From Couchioplanes azureus (GTDB taxonomy: Bacteria > Actinomycetota > Actinomycetes > Mycobacteriales > Micromonosporaceae): a stretch of 64,000 bases of DNA. Each line of letters begins with the position of its first letter. Positions within the stretch are counted from its first letter, which is position 1. The position numbers were made by a program, and so were the translations under genes. The notes under the pieces are model-generated. The model was not told the DNA's origin. It was given only the letters and a program-made list of their open reading frames with translations, and made no database searches. The DNA lies in NCBI RefSeq assembly GCF_014648355.1, contig NZ_BMQY01000014.1, positions 1-64,000 on the forward strand. Reading direction: 5' to 3'. This document shows, piece after piece, positions 8,925 through 17,050 of this stretch.

Positions 8925-9791
8925 CTATGCCCCGGTCTCTCCGTGGCGGTGGACGATCAGGACCGGGCGGTGCGCATGGTGCAAGGTCGCCATCGCGACC
9001 GAGCCCAGCAGGATCTCCTCGACCGCGGAACGGCCGCGCGAGCCGACGGCCAGGACGGCGGCATGCCGGGTACGGGCGTGCGCGCTCAGCATCGCGGCGA
9101 CCGCACGATGGGATCGGGGCAGCATGCCGTCGTGCTGCAGCACGGTCACCGCCCGGCCGCCGGCCTCGAGGTCACCTCCGGGGCGCTCGTCGACGGCTAC
9201 CGGCTCGATCTCCCGGTCGCCGAACAGCGCCCCTGCCGCGGCCAGGGCGGCTTCCGCGTACGCGGAGCCGTCCCAGCCGGTCACGACCGGCCCGGCGGCG
9301 AGGGCGGCGGACTCCGCGGCCAGCAGAGGGTGCGGAACCACGAGGACCGGTCGCTGGGCGTAGTGCACGACCATGTCCGACACGCTGCCGAGCACCGCCC
9401 GCGTGCCGCCGAGTCCGCGGGAACCGACCACGACCACCTCGGCGTCGACCTTCTCGGCCAGCTGCGCGAACTGGACCCCGTCGCCGCCGTAGCCCCGTTC
9501 CACCAGCGCCTCGGCCCGCAAGCCGGCGGCCTCGGCCAGGGTGACCCCGACTCCGGCGACGCGCTCGGCCTCCCGCGCTCCCTCGCGCTCGATCGCGTCG
9601 ACGTACTCGTCGACGTTGGCCGTCCCGCTCCACAGCCGCCGGCGCAGCGTCTCGCTGGCGAACGGAGGCTCCCACAGGTGAGCGATCCACGCCCGCGCGC
9701 CGGGAAACAGCCGGGCGCCGACCTCGATCGCGGCGCTCGCCGCGGGGGAGCCGTCGAAGCCGATGATCACTCGTGCAGCAGATCCAGTCAT
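8925..9791 (-). CDS. Tandem universal stress protein (two UspA domains)
   Basis: Predicted 288-aa cytoplasmic protein with two UspA domains. Each carries the ATP-binding signature G-x2-G-x9-G-S: GSRGLGGTRAVLGS in the first and GSRGRSAVEEILLGS in the second. The N-terminus VIIGFDGSPAASAA is typical. Tandem USPs are characteristic members of DosR/OsdR dormancy regulons. The ATG at 9791 has a GGGA ribosome site; the longer frame to 10043 is not supported. Two inverted repeats lie upstream at 9828-9841 and 9848-9863, at the position expected for an activator site. Confidence 0.88.
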   Translation of the reverse strand: MTGSAARVIIGFDGSPAASAAIEVGARLFPGARAWIAHLWEPPFASETLRRRLWSGTANVDEYVDAIEREGAREAERVAGVGVTLAEAAGLRAEALVERGYGGDGVQFAQLAEKVDAEVVVVGSRGLGGTRAVLGSVSDMVVHYAQRPVLVVPHPLLAAESAALAAGPVVTGWDGSAYAEAALAAAGALFGDREIEPVAVDERPGGDLEAGGRAVTVLQHDGMLPRSHRAVAAMLSAHARTRHAAVLAVGSRGRSAVEEILLGSVAMATLHHAHRPVLIVHRHGETGA

Positions 9792-9827
9792 GGTCCCAGC
9801 CTCGACGACGACGGTGCGGTGGCCGTA

Positions 9828-9841
9828 GGGCCGGTCGGCCC
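9828..9841. promoter_or_regulatory. DosR/OsdR-like palindrome upstream of the USP gene
   Basis: GGGCCGGTCGGCCC is a perfect 14-bp palindrome lying 37-50 bp before the USP start codon. Exactly the same 14 bases occur at 19769-19782 before the CBS-BON gene. The GGGMC-N4-GKCCC form resembles the DosR consensus core GGGACTWWAGTCCC. A second inverted repeat, with arms GGGACC and GGTCCC, follows at 9848-9863. Confidence 0.6.
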
Positions 9842-9847
9842 TTCCGT

Positions 9848-9863
9848 GGGACCCGGAGGTCCC
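9848..9863. promoter_or_regulatory. Second inverted repeat upstream of the USP gene
   Basis: Six-base arms GGGACC and GGTCCC are separated by four bases. Counted from GGGAC to GTCCC the spacer is six, not four as at the other sites. Paired sites are common in DosR-regulated promoters, so this may be the second half of a double operator. Confidence 0.4.
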
Positions 9864-10005
9864 GGACCATTGTTGCCGATGAATCCGCAGATGCGCCCAG
9901 TGGCGCCTGCCTGACAGTCGCGGACGACGCTGCCCGCGACACGATCGTCCCGCTCCCACGCCTGGACGGCTGCCGTCAGCACCGACGGCAGCCGCGACGA
10001 GTCGG

Positions 10006-10995
10006 TCACCGCCGCGTAGCGACGGGTTCTCCACAGCGGACAAGGACGTCGTCCACCTCGCGGCGCGGTGTGGGACGGCTCGGGTCGCCGTACCCGATGC
10101 GCAGCGTCATCTGCGGTGTCCCGGCCCGGCGCAGAGAGATGCGGAGCTGGTCGCGGGCAGCGGGCACCTCGATGGGTTGCGAGATCATGGAGCAGGCCAG
10201 GCCAGCGCCGGTGACGGTCAGCAGTACCCGCTGCAGGGCCTGGCCGGCGACCAGCTGGTCGATGAGCCGGTCACCGGCTACGCCGAGGACCGCTACCAGT
10301 GGCTCGGGTTCGAAATCGCGGCCCGGCGCGCGCCGCCGGTCCGTGAAGGCGCGCTGCGGCAGGAGGTCCTGCGGTTCCGCGACCGGCGCGCCGACCGTGG
10401 CCGGTACCCCGTCGGTTGCCGCGTCGGCGCGCGTCCACCCGGCCAGTTCCGCCTGGTACGCCGGGTCGCGGCGCAGCACCCGGTCGGCGCTCTGGGCGAT
10501 CTCGGCGAAGCCGCTCAGGGCCGTCATGCCGACGAGCAGGTCGAGCCAGGCGCCCTCGGCGTGAGCCGCCTCGATCAGTGCGAGCCGGACGCCGGAGGGA
10601 ACGGGCTCGGGCCGAAACGGCTTACGGTTGCTGGTGCGGCGGGGGATGGCCGCGTGGAGGTCCTGTTCGGCGTAGGTGGCGGGTCGCGGCTGAACGGGTG
10701 TGAGGCGGGCGAGGACCTCCGGCTCGGCGGGATACGGGCGCCACCGCACCGCGGCCGGGGTGCCGGCGACGGCCAGCGCCATGCGGGCGTTGAAGGTGGC
10801 GGCACCGCAGGCGATCCGGACCGCCCACCCCGTGCTGTCGGCGATCGCCAGCTGTCTGGCGGTGTCGCTGAGGATCTCGATCCCTCCGTCGTGCAGCCGC
10901 AACCGCCAGGGCTGGCTGTTGTGCATGGAGGGTGCGCGGACCGCCGCGACCGCGGCGATGCGCAGAGCCGAGGCGTCGAATGTCGGGGTGTTCAC
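10006..10995 (-). CDS. Acg-family nitroreductase-like protein (copy 1)
   Basis: Predicted 329-aa flavin-fold protein of the Acg/Rv2032 type, which mycobacteria induce strongly under hypoxia. The N-terminal signature PSMHNSQPWRLRLHDGG and the second-half segment ending in LRIGYG are typical of this double nitroreductase fold. Family members often bind FMN but act more as flavin stores than as reductases. The GTG at 10995 has AAAGGAG seven bases upstream. It follows a paralogue (11025-12026) by 29 nt and a DoxX gene, forming a three-gene operon. Confidence 0.85.
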   Translation of the reverse strand: MNTPTFDASALRIAAVAAVRAPSMHNSQPWRLRLHDGGIEILSDTARQLAIADSTGWAVRIACGAATFNARMALAVAGTPAAVRWRPYPAEPEVLARLTPVQPRPATYAEQDLHAAIPRRTSNRKPFRPEPVPSGVRLALIEAAHAEGAWLDLLVGMTALSGFAEIAQSADRVLRRDPAYQAELAGWTRADAATDGVPATVGAPVAEPQDLLPQRAFTDRRRAPGRDFEPEPLVAVLGVAGDRLIDQLVAGQALQRVLLTVTGAGLACSMISQPIEVPAARDQLRISLRRAGTPQMTLRIGYGDPSRPTPRREVDDVLVRCGEPVATRR

Positions 10996-11024
10996 AGCGG
11001 TGCTCCTTTCCGGCCGGGTCCGGG

Positions 11025-12026
11025 TCACTCGTCGTCGATGTCGATGACCTCGGCGGCCCGCCGCCGGGGGGCCGGTGGCAGCGGCTCGCTGGTGTCGCTG
11101 TAGCCGAGCCGGACCACGACGTAGGGTTCGCCGACGCCGGCCAGCAGGTCGGTGAGCAGTCGCCGGGGCCATTGCACCTCGATGGTGTCGCTCAGCGGTG
11201 CGGTGGCCAGGCCGTCGGCGGTCGCGGTCAGCAGCAGCGCCGAGAGCGCCTCACCTCCCCGCAGCAGGTCCAGCGGGCCGTCGCTGCCGCCGAAGAGGAT
11301 CACGTACGCCGCACCGAGGTCGAAGCCGTCACCGGCGGCCAGTCCCGCCGTACCCTCCGGGGCGTAGTCACGGATCGGTACGCGCCTCGGGACCTGCTGT
11401 ACCGCGGTCGAGGGCGGTACGCCGTCCCCGCTGTCCTGCGGACGGTGCGTCCAGTGCCACAGTTCCTCGCGGTACGCGGGGTCCCGGCTCTCCGCGTCGG
11501 CGGCGCGGCTGGTGGAGGTGGCCAGCATCGGCATCTGGTCACGGCGCACGACGTGCAGGTACGCACCCTCGGCCTCGACCGTACGGCGCAGCCGGGTCAG
11601 GGTCTCTTCCGGCACGGGGCGTTCGGCGAAGGCGCGGCGGTCGGTGCGCCGGCGCGGGATCGCCGCCGCCATGCGTTCGCCGTCCGGGTCGGCGGTGTCC
11701 GTGCCGGTGATCGTGATCAGCGCCAGCAGGTCGGGGTTCGCCTCGTCGGGCAGGCGGACCACTCGGGGTGCCCATCCGGCGGCGGCCAGCGCGACCCGGG
11801 CGTGGTGCAGTGCCCCACCGCAGCTGAGCAGCAGCAGCCGGCGGTCCGGATCGGTCGCGGTCAGGGCGCGGCCGCGGTCGGCGTGCAGCTCGAGCCGGTC
11901 CTGGCCGAGGCGCCAGCGCCACGGCTGGGTGTTGAACACCGACGGCGCGTGCAGGGACGCCCGTGCCGCGGCTTCGAGCGCCTGGGCGGCGCGGCTTCGT
12001 GCCGGTCGCTCGGACGGTGCGGTCAT
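11025..12026 (-). CDS. Acg-family nitroreductase-like protein (copy 2)
   Basis: Predicted 333 aa, paralogous to the gene just downstream. The signature APSVFNTQPWRWRLGQD replaces the HNSQPWR of copy 1, with Phe-Asn where the other has His-Asn. The C-terminal segment VVRLGYSDTSEPLPPAPRR is also family-typical. The ATG has AGGAGGACC immediately upstream. It is the middle gene of the DoxX-Acg-Acg operon, whose promoter region carries the palindrome at 12773-12786. Confidence 0.85.
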   Translation of the reverse strand: MTAPSERPARSRAAQALEAAARASLHAPSVFNTQPWRWRLGQDRLELHADRGRALTATDPDRRLLLLSCGGALHHARVALAAAGWAPRVVRLPDEANPDLLALITITGTDTADPDGERMAAAIPRRRTDRRAFAERPVPEETLTRLRRTVEAEGAYLHVVRRDQMPMLATSTSRAADAESRDPAYREELWHWTHRPQDSGDGVPPSTAVQQVPRRVPIRDYAPEGTAGLAAGDGFDLGAAYVILFGGSDGPLDLLRGGEALSALLLTATADGLATAPLSDTIEVQWPRRLLTDLLAGVGEPYVVVRLGYSDTSEPLPPAPRRRAAEVIDIDDE

Positions 12027-12104
12027 GACGGGTCCTCCTGCCTTCCGCTACGACGGTGCCGATTGGTGTACGTGCCTGGTCCGCTTCCCGGTGCCCGTGG
12101 CGGT

Positions 12105-12689
12105 TCAGATCAGCCAACGGTGGTGCTGCACGAACGGCAGACCGGCCCACCAGCGGCCCAGTCCCCAGGTGTGGCCCGCGTAGGTCAGGGCCAGGGCGAT
12201 GGCGCCGGCGGCGTACATGTAGTGGTAGTCGGTGATGGGATTCGTGGAGCCGCTGGGCTTGCCGCTGCTGGTGTGTTGGGCGAGAGGGAATTCGGCGAAC
12301 CACATGAACGCCATCATGAGCGTCGCGGCCGCGGCGGCCAGGCGCATGCCGATCCCGAGGATCAGGGCAAGCCCGATGCCGAGCATGCCGAGCATGAACA
12401 GCCAGTTCGCCCACGGCTCGCCGGCGATGGCGTGGGCGGTCCCCTCGAAGGGCCCGATATCGACGGAGGACAGGAACCCCTTGGTGGGAGAGCCGCCGTT
12501 GATCCAGGCGCGTTCGGCGGGGGTCGCATAGCCGAAGCCGAAGGTCTTGTCGAGGAACGCCCAGAGGAAGACGAACCCCAGGGAGATGCGGAACACGGCC
12601 AGCGCTCTAGCTGCCGCCTTGGTGAGCATGGCACCGGGCGCCTCGACGTGCTCCAGGTGGGCTGCGGCTCCGCGGCTGATGGTGGTCAT
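12105..12689 (-). CDS. DoxX-like integral membrane protein
   Basis: Predicted 194 aa with about four to five transmembrane segments. The first (ISLGFVFLWAFLDKTFGFGY) and the block GEPWANWLFMLGMLGIGLAL are typical of DoxX-family proteins, which are linked to quinone or thiosulfate redox chemistry. A long soluble loop with AWINGGSPTKGFL follows the first segment. GAGGAGG precedes the ATG. It is the first gene of the operon with two Acg-type nitroreductases, consistent with redox adaptation. Confidence 0.75.
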   Translation of the reverse strand: MTTISRGAAAHLEHVEAPGAMLTKAAARALAVFRISLGFVFLWAFLDKTFGFGYATPAERAWINGGSPTKGFLSSVDIGPFEGTAHAIAGEPWANWLFMLGMLGIGLALILGIGMRLAAAAATLMMAFMWFAEFPLAQHTSSGKPSGSTNPITDYHYMYAAGAIALALTYAGHTWGLGRWWAGLPFVQHHRWLI

Positions 12690-13095
12690 GGTGTCCTCCT
12701 CGGTCGTTGTCGTCGTCTTGACTCTGCCTCCTGGCGGCAGCGCGCACCCGGGCCTGAACGCCCGACAGTGCCGGGACGAAAGTCCCGACCGGCGGGTTCC
12801 GGCGATTCACCAGTGGCATCGGCACTCCGGAGCGCGCTGATGCGGCCGGATCGCCTCGGGGCGCTGCCGAAGCCGGTAGCGCCACGAGTCCGGTGCCGGG
12901 TCTCAGCCAGCCGGGACCACATGCCGCTGTGCCGGTGCGGGACCGGGTGGCACCTGCCCCGGCAGGGCCGAACGCCTCCCCTCGGACGGGAAGCAGCGCA
13001 CCATCAGCCTCGGATATGGACCCGAGGTTACGACCCCGGCCGAGACCCGGCCGGCGACGGTTACCGGTGACCTGGAGCGGGCATCGGCGACCGGC
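12690..13095. other. Intergenic region with a DosR-like site
   Basis: About 400 nt between the DoxX gene and the gene at 13096, both on the minus strand. It contains the perfect palindrome at 12773-12786. No coding sequence was recognised. GC-rich stretches around 12900-13060 may be decayed coding sequence, but no family could be named. Confidence 0.4.
12773..12786. promoter_or_regulatory. DosR-like palindrome upstream of the DoxX-Acg operon
   Basis: GGGACGAAAGTCCC is a perfect-arm inverted repeat with a four-base spacer. It is the closest match in the window to the DosR core GGGACTWWAGTCCC. It lies 84-97 bp before the DoxX start codon. Confidence 0.65.
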
Positions 13096-13458
13096 TCAGC
13101 GCTGGACGACCAGGCGGTGCGCGCGCAGCGCATGGGCCCACCACGGCCGGTGGTCCGGCCGTGCGGCCCGCAACGGGGGCGAGGACGTGCGCTTCAGGCT
13201 GACCCAGCCGCCCGGGCCCATCGTGACCGTGCCGATGGCGGGGCGCCGGCGCAGGGCCAGGCCGATCGACACGCCGAGCGTGGCCACGGCGGCGGTGGCG
13301 AGGGCGGCCATCGCGACCGCGGTCGCGTCCACGGCGGGTACGAACCTCGTGCCGTGAGCGTCGGTGACGTAGGCGCCGATCTCCCGGTCGCCGCGGCGGA
13401 CCGGGACGACCTCGGTGTGCGGCGCGATCCGGGTCGGGGCGTCGGTCGCGGTGAGCAT
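13096..13458 (-). CDS. Small single-pass membrane protein, unknown function
   Basis: Predicted 120 aa. Residues 1-45 are polar and soluble, 46-68 form one transmembrane helix (ATAVAMAALATAAVATLGVS), and the rest is a basic tail. No family is recognised. AGGAGG lies at the right distance before the ATG. The palindrome at 13547-13560 lies 89-102 bp upstream, placing it in the putative dormancy regulon. Confidence 0.65.
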   Translation of the reverse strand: MLTATDAPTRIAPHTEVVPVRRGDREIGAYVTDAHGTRFVPAVDATAVAMAALATAAVATLGVSIGLALRRRPAIGTVTMGPGGWVSLKRTSSPPLRAARPDHRPWWAHALRAHRLVVQR

Positions 13459-13546
13459 GACGGCCTCCTGACGGTGGTGCGGGCCGCACGGACGGCGGCG
13501 TGGTTGCCTCTTCTTCTGGATAGCCCTTCCGGCGTCCGGACCGGTA

Positions 13547-13560
13547 GGGCCGGATGTCCC
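13547..13560. promoter_or_regulatory. DosR-like palindrome upstream of the small membrane protein gene
   Basis: GGGCCGGATGTCCC fits GGGMC-N4-GKCCC with one asymmetric arm base. It lies 89-102 bp before the start at 13458. Confidence 0.5.
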
Positions 13561-13611
13561 TACCCACCCGGCCGCGGTAGCGCACTACCGGTTTGCACGA
13601 CCGTGCCGACG

Positions 13612-14116
13612 GTCGCCGGCCGATGTGGACCGGGCAGTCAGCGTGGTGCCGCAGTTGCATGCTGGTCGGTCCCATGAGAGTTCCCCCGATCACACCGTGG
13701 CCTTGGAGCCGACGACGACCAGCTGTGCGTCGTGCGAGACGCCGGTGAGGACCGCTGCCGTGCTGTCGTGCGACACCGTCGTCCGGGCCGGCACCTCGGG
13801 GAACTTGGCATGCCAGGGCGCCACGAGGTGGTCGAGCCGGTTCGGTTCCTCCGCGTCTTGCCGGGGCGTTGAGACCTCCCTGGCCGGCGGCGTCGCGGTC
13901 GGCCACAAGGGCACCAGCGGCAGGTACGAGCGCACCACGATGAGGGTGGTACCGCGGTCGGCCGCCGCCTCGAACGCGATTCCGAGGAGGTGCTCCGCGC
14001 CGGGGGAGTCGTCGACACCGCCTGTCGCGGCGCTGCGCCTCTCGTGCCGCCCGGCGCACGGCGGCTGCGCCCGATGCGGTCCCGTCGGTCGCGACGACGA
14101 TCGCCTTGGTGTTCAT
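13612..14116 (-). pseudogene. Universal stress protein pseudogene (internal deletion, two frameshifts)
   Basis: Reading starts at 14116 as MNTKAIVVATDGTASGAAAV, a proper UspA domain 1 start. After about 30 residues the frame changes and the sequence jumps to a domain 2 start (GGVDDSPGAEHLLGIAFEAA), so most of domain 1 is deleted. Domain 2 continues to DAQLVVVGSKA. A one-base deletion then shifts the frame, and the expected ending GHGVIGGTLMGPTSMQL...HADCPVHIGR appears in another frame. Two lesions plus a deletion make this a genuine pseudogene rather than a sequencing slip. A weak GGGCA-N4-GTTCC relic lies 57-70 bp upstream (14173-14186). Confidence 0.8.
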
Positions 14117-14224
14117 GGCTTGTCCCTTCGTGGTCTCCTCTCGATGCTCGGCGTCATCGATGTTCCTCGACAGGGCAGAAGGTTCCGGCCGTGGCCGCCG
14201 GTCAGCCGCGGCCGGATGCATGGT

Positions 14225-14740
14225 TCACACTCGGTGCTTCCCGGTCGCCGCGACGGCTGCCAATCCGGCGCCCCAGCGGCGAGCCCGGTCCTCCTCGCCC
14301 GGGGCCAGCGGGCCTGGCGTTCCCGTGACCAGGAAGTGCTCGGCAGGCATCAGGATCCGGCAGCCGAGCCCGCGGAGCCGCCTCTGCGCTGCACGGGCGG
14401 CTGATCCCGGGAGCAACGGCTTGTTCACCTTGGTGTCGAAGGCTGCGGCCGGGACGCCGTGCAGCGACGGTGCGGAGTCGAAATACTCGCGCAGCCCGGC
14501 AGTCACGGCGCCGGGACGCACGTCGCCCTGCTGGCCGGCCTGTCGTCGCGTCGCGGGACGGGTCATCCCGAAGGCGTGGGTCGGCCCGCCGACGACGAGC
14601 AGGTCCACGCCGGACGCCCGCGGCATGCCGGCCACGTCGGCGACGGTGACCTCGTAGCTTTCCCGGAGCCCGTCGGCGATCGCCTCGGCCACCTTCTCGG
14701 TGTTGCCGAACAGGGACTCGTAGATGATCAGTGCTTTCAT
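14225..14740 (-). CDS. Flavodoxin-family protein
   Basis: Predicted 171-aa FMN-binding electron carrier. The N-terminus MKALIIYESLFGNTEKVAEA is the phosphate-binding loop of flavodoxins, and VDLLVVGGPTHAFGM is the second FMN-contact segment. The length is usual for short-chain flavodoxin-like proteins. AGGGAGG precedes the ATG at 14740. A degenerate DosR-like site lies 55-68 bp upstream, the same distance as at the CBS-BON gene. Its redox partner is not evident. Confidence 0.82.
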   Translation of the reverse strand: MKALIIYESLFGNTEKVAEAIADGLRESYEVTVADVAGMPRASGVDLLVVGGPTHAFGMTRPATRRQAGQQGDVRPGAVTAGLREYFDSAPSLHGVPAAAFDTKVNKPLLPGSAARAAQRRLRGLGCRILMPAEHFLVTGTPGPLAPGEEDRARRWGAGLAAVAATGKHRV

Positions 14741-14794
14741 GGTGGCCTCCCTTCCATCTCCCTCCACCCTCGCGATCGCGGCTCACCGCGCCCA

Positions 14795-14808
14795 GAGTCC
14801 AAGGGCCT
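14795..14808 (-). promoter_or_regulatory. Degenerate DosR-like site upstream of the flavodoxin gene
   Basis: On the minus strand AGGCCCTTGGACTC matches GGGCCGTTGGTCCC (the site at 19717-19730) at 10 of 14 positions, including the four-base spacer. It is 55-68 bp before the start codon. Confidence 0.3.
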
Positions 14809-14831
14809 GTGGTCGGCGGCGGTCGGCTGGG

Positions 14832-15000
14832 GTCACCTCGTGTCCGAGCTCGCCGCCTTCGTGACGGCCGCCCGCCCGGCTTCCCGGCGGGCCACCGGCA
14901 CCGGAATGGCGAGCAGGACACGTAGTCCAGGCCGGCCTCGTGGAAGAACCGCACCGAGGCCGGATCGCCGCCGCGCTCGCCCTGACGGCGAATCAGGAGA
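14832..15000 (-). pseudogene. C-terminal remnant of pyruvate phosphate dikinase
   Basis: The minus strand encodes GERGGDPASVRFFHEAGLDY followed by VSCSPF, the conserved active-site end of pyruvate phosphate dikinase (GEHGGDPxSVxFFHExGLDYVSCSPxR). A one-base deletion then shifts the frame, and the expected ending VPVARREAGRAAV continues in another frame to a TGA at 14832. Everything upstream is missing. From memory, a ppdK gene sits inside the OsdR-linked cluster of Streptomyces, so this relic fits a decayed dormancy island. Confidence 0.75.
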
Positions 15001-15177
15001 TGGACCGGCTCAGCGCAGGCTGACACCGCCCCGTCGGTCCCGTTCCCGCCGATCTGTCGACCGGCAGGCCGAGTTCGTAGCCGGTGCCGGACTCGACGGC
15101 ACGAGGTGAGAATGATGCCATTTGTCGCCACTTTGCCTTTCTGGCGAGCGTCGGGGCGCACCCGATAGCCTGGCGGC

Positions 15178-16899
15178 ATGGCCGTACCCGATCCGGATGA
15201 CCGGCGTGTGGAGGCGCCGTCGTTGGGGCTCACCGCACTGTCCAGTGTCCAGCTCGACGAGCTGTTGCAGGAGGTGCTGCACCGCGTCGGCGAGGTGATG
15301 AGTAGCCGAGAGCGCCTGCGCGCCCTGCTGGACGCGGTGGTGGGCATCGGCACCGACCTCGATCTGCGCAGTATGCTGCAGCGCATCGTCGAGGCCGCGT
15401 GCGCGCTGGCCGGCGCCCGCTACGGCGCACTCGGCGTCATCGGGACCAACGAGGAGCTCTCCGACTTCATCACCCACGGCATCGACGCGGAGCTGCACGC
15501 CAGGATCGGCGACCTGCCGCACGGCCGCGGCGTCCTCGGTCTGCTGATCACCGACCCCCGGCCACTACGGCTGCCGGACATCACCCGCCACCCCAAGTCG
15601 TACGGGTTCCCGCCGCACCATCCGCCGATGCACAGCTTCCTCGGCGTGCCGGTCCGCATCCGTGACCAGATCTTCGGCAACCTCTATCTGGCCGAGAAGC
15701 AGGGCGCCGCCGAGTTCAGCGACCACGACCAGGAGATCGTCGTCGCGCTGGCCGCGGCCGCCGGCGTGGCCATCGACAACGCCCGGTTGTTCGCGCTGGC
15801 CCAGCGCCGGGAGCGCTGGCTGGCCGCCGCCGGCGAGATCACCTCCCTGCTGCGGGGCACGGTGCACCGCACGGAGGCACTGCGCCTCATCGCCCGGCGC
15901 GCCCGGGAGATCTCCGAGGCCAAGTTGGTCATGGTGATGCTCTACGACGACGAAGCGACGCGCTACACCATCGCGGTGGCCGACGGGTCGGACCCGGCGT
16001 ACCGGCGCCTGGTCGGGCATGTGGTGCCCGTCGACCGGGACGCCGCCGCGGCGTTCGGCCAGGAGCAGTACCGGGCGATACCGGACCTGCACGCCACCGT
16101 CGACTGGCCCGATACGGTGCCTCGAGGGCCCGCGCTCGCCGCTCCCTTGACCGGCCCGGACACCCTGCACGGGGTCCTCATCGTCGTGCCGGGCAACGGC
16201 CGGCCCGTCGACCAGGAAGACGCGCCGCTGCTGTCCGGCTTCGCCGGGCAGGCGGCCCTCGCGCTGGAACGCGCCAAGGCGCAGGAAGAACGCGAGCAGC
16301 TGCTGGTCCTCGCGGACCGCGAACGTATCGCCCGGGACCTGCACGACATCGTCATCCAGCGCCTCTTCGCCACCGGCATGCAGCTGCAGAGCGCGAGCGC
16401 CCACGTCACGAAGCCGGAGGCGGTCAAGCGGATCAACGAGGCGGTGGACGATCTGGACGCCACCATCCGCGACATCCGCCGGTCCATCTTCGAGCTGCGC
16501 GCGCCTGCCGGCGCGACCCTGCGCACCGCGCTGCGCGAAGCGGTGGACCAGGCCGTGGAGACGCTCGGTTTCCGTCCCGACCTCGACACCACCGGCCCCG
16601 TGGACAGCGCCGTCCCCGACGACATTCGACCTGAACTGCTCGCGGTGCTCCGCGAGGCACTGTCGAACGTCGCCCGGCACGCGCAGGCGACCTCCGTCCG
16701 GGTCTCCCTCAGTGCCCTCGGCGGCGAGATCGTCCTGCAGGTGCAGGACGACGGAGCCGGAATCGACACCGCAGTAGCCAGAGGGGGCCTGCACAACATG
16801 GGTGAGCGCGCCGGCGATCTCGGTGGACAGTTCGAGATCGGGCCGGGACCGGGCGGCACCGGCACCGTCCTGACCTGGCGGGTGCCCAACAGGGACTGA
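15178..16899 (+). CDS. DevS/DosT-like sensor histidine kinase (two GAF domains, HisKA_3, HATPase)
   Basis: Predicted 573 aa. GAF-A spans about residues 55-205, GAF-B about 220-365, the HisKA_3 dimerisation helix about 378-440 with phospho-acceptor His389 in RERIARDLHDIVIQRLF, and the ATPase about 485-570 with Asn497 and DDGAGID. In GAF-A the segment PPHHPPMHSFLGVPVR places a histidine (about 148) where DevS has its haem-ligand His149, so gas or redox sensing is plausible but unproven. The start is leaderless: TAGCCT at 15166-15171 lies six bases before the ATG. No intact response regulator follows; only a DevR-like remnant near 21.8 kb is seen. Confidence 0.88.
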   Translation: MAVPDPDDRRVEAPSLGLTALSSVQLDELLQEVLHRVGEVMSSRERLRALLDAVVGIGTDLDLRSMLQRIVEAACALAGARYGALGVIGTNEELSDFITHGIDAELHARIGDLPHGRGVLGLLITDPRPLRLPDITRHPKSYGFPPHHPPMHSFLGVPVRIRDQIFGNLYLAEKQGAAEFSDHDQEIVVALAAAAGVAIDNARLFALAQRRERWLAAAGEITSLLRGTVHRTEALRLIARRAREISEAKLVMVMLYDDEATRYTIAVADGSDPAYRRLVGHVVPVDRDAAAAFGQEQYRAIPDLHATVDWPDTVPRGPALAAPLTGPDTLHGVLIVVPGNGRPVDQEDAPLLSGFAGQAALALERAKAQEEREQLLVLADRERIARDLHDIVIQRLFATGMQLQSASAHVTKPEAVKRINEAVDDLDATIRDIRRSIFELRAPAGATLRTALREAVDQAVETLGFRPDLDTTGPVDSAVPDDIRPELLAVLREALSNVARHAQATSVRVSLSALGGEIVLQVQDDGAGIDTAVARGGLHNMGERAGDLGGQFEIGPGPGGTGTVLTWRVPNRD

Positions 16900-16913
16900 A
16901 GCGGACCCGGGCG

Positions 16914-17027
16914 AGTGGTGAACCGGCCCGCAGCCCAGCGACCGGTGGTCCCGTCGAGCAGTTCCCGCAGGATGTCCGCACGCCCGGCGTGCCGGGCGGT
17001 CTCGCTCGTCATGTGGGCCCTGTGCCG
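16914..17027 (-). pseudogene. C-terminal remnant of a DinB/DUF664 protein
   Basis: The minus strand reads AHMTSETARHAGRADILREL followed by LDGTTG, the closing motif of the DinB/DUF664 (mycothiol-dependent enzyme-like) family, where the second histidine is a metal ligand. There is no start codon, no N-terminal part and no stop at the expected end, so only about 38 codons survive. It is wedged between the sensor kinase and the P-type ATPase. Confidence 0.65.
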
Positions 17028-17050
17028 ACGGCTCCAGGGCGCGCCCCGAG

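Noticed and set aside
10300..10320. tRNA T-loop-like GGTTCGAAATC
   Set aside because: It lies inside a nitroreductase gene and no acceptor stem or anticodon arm can be formed around it.
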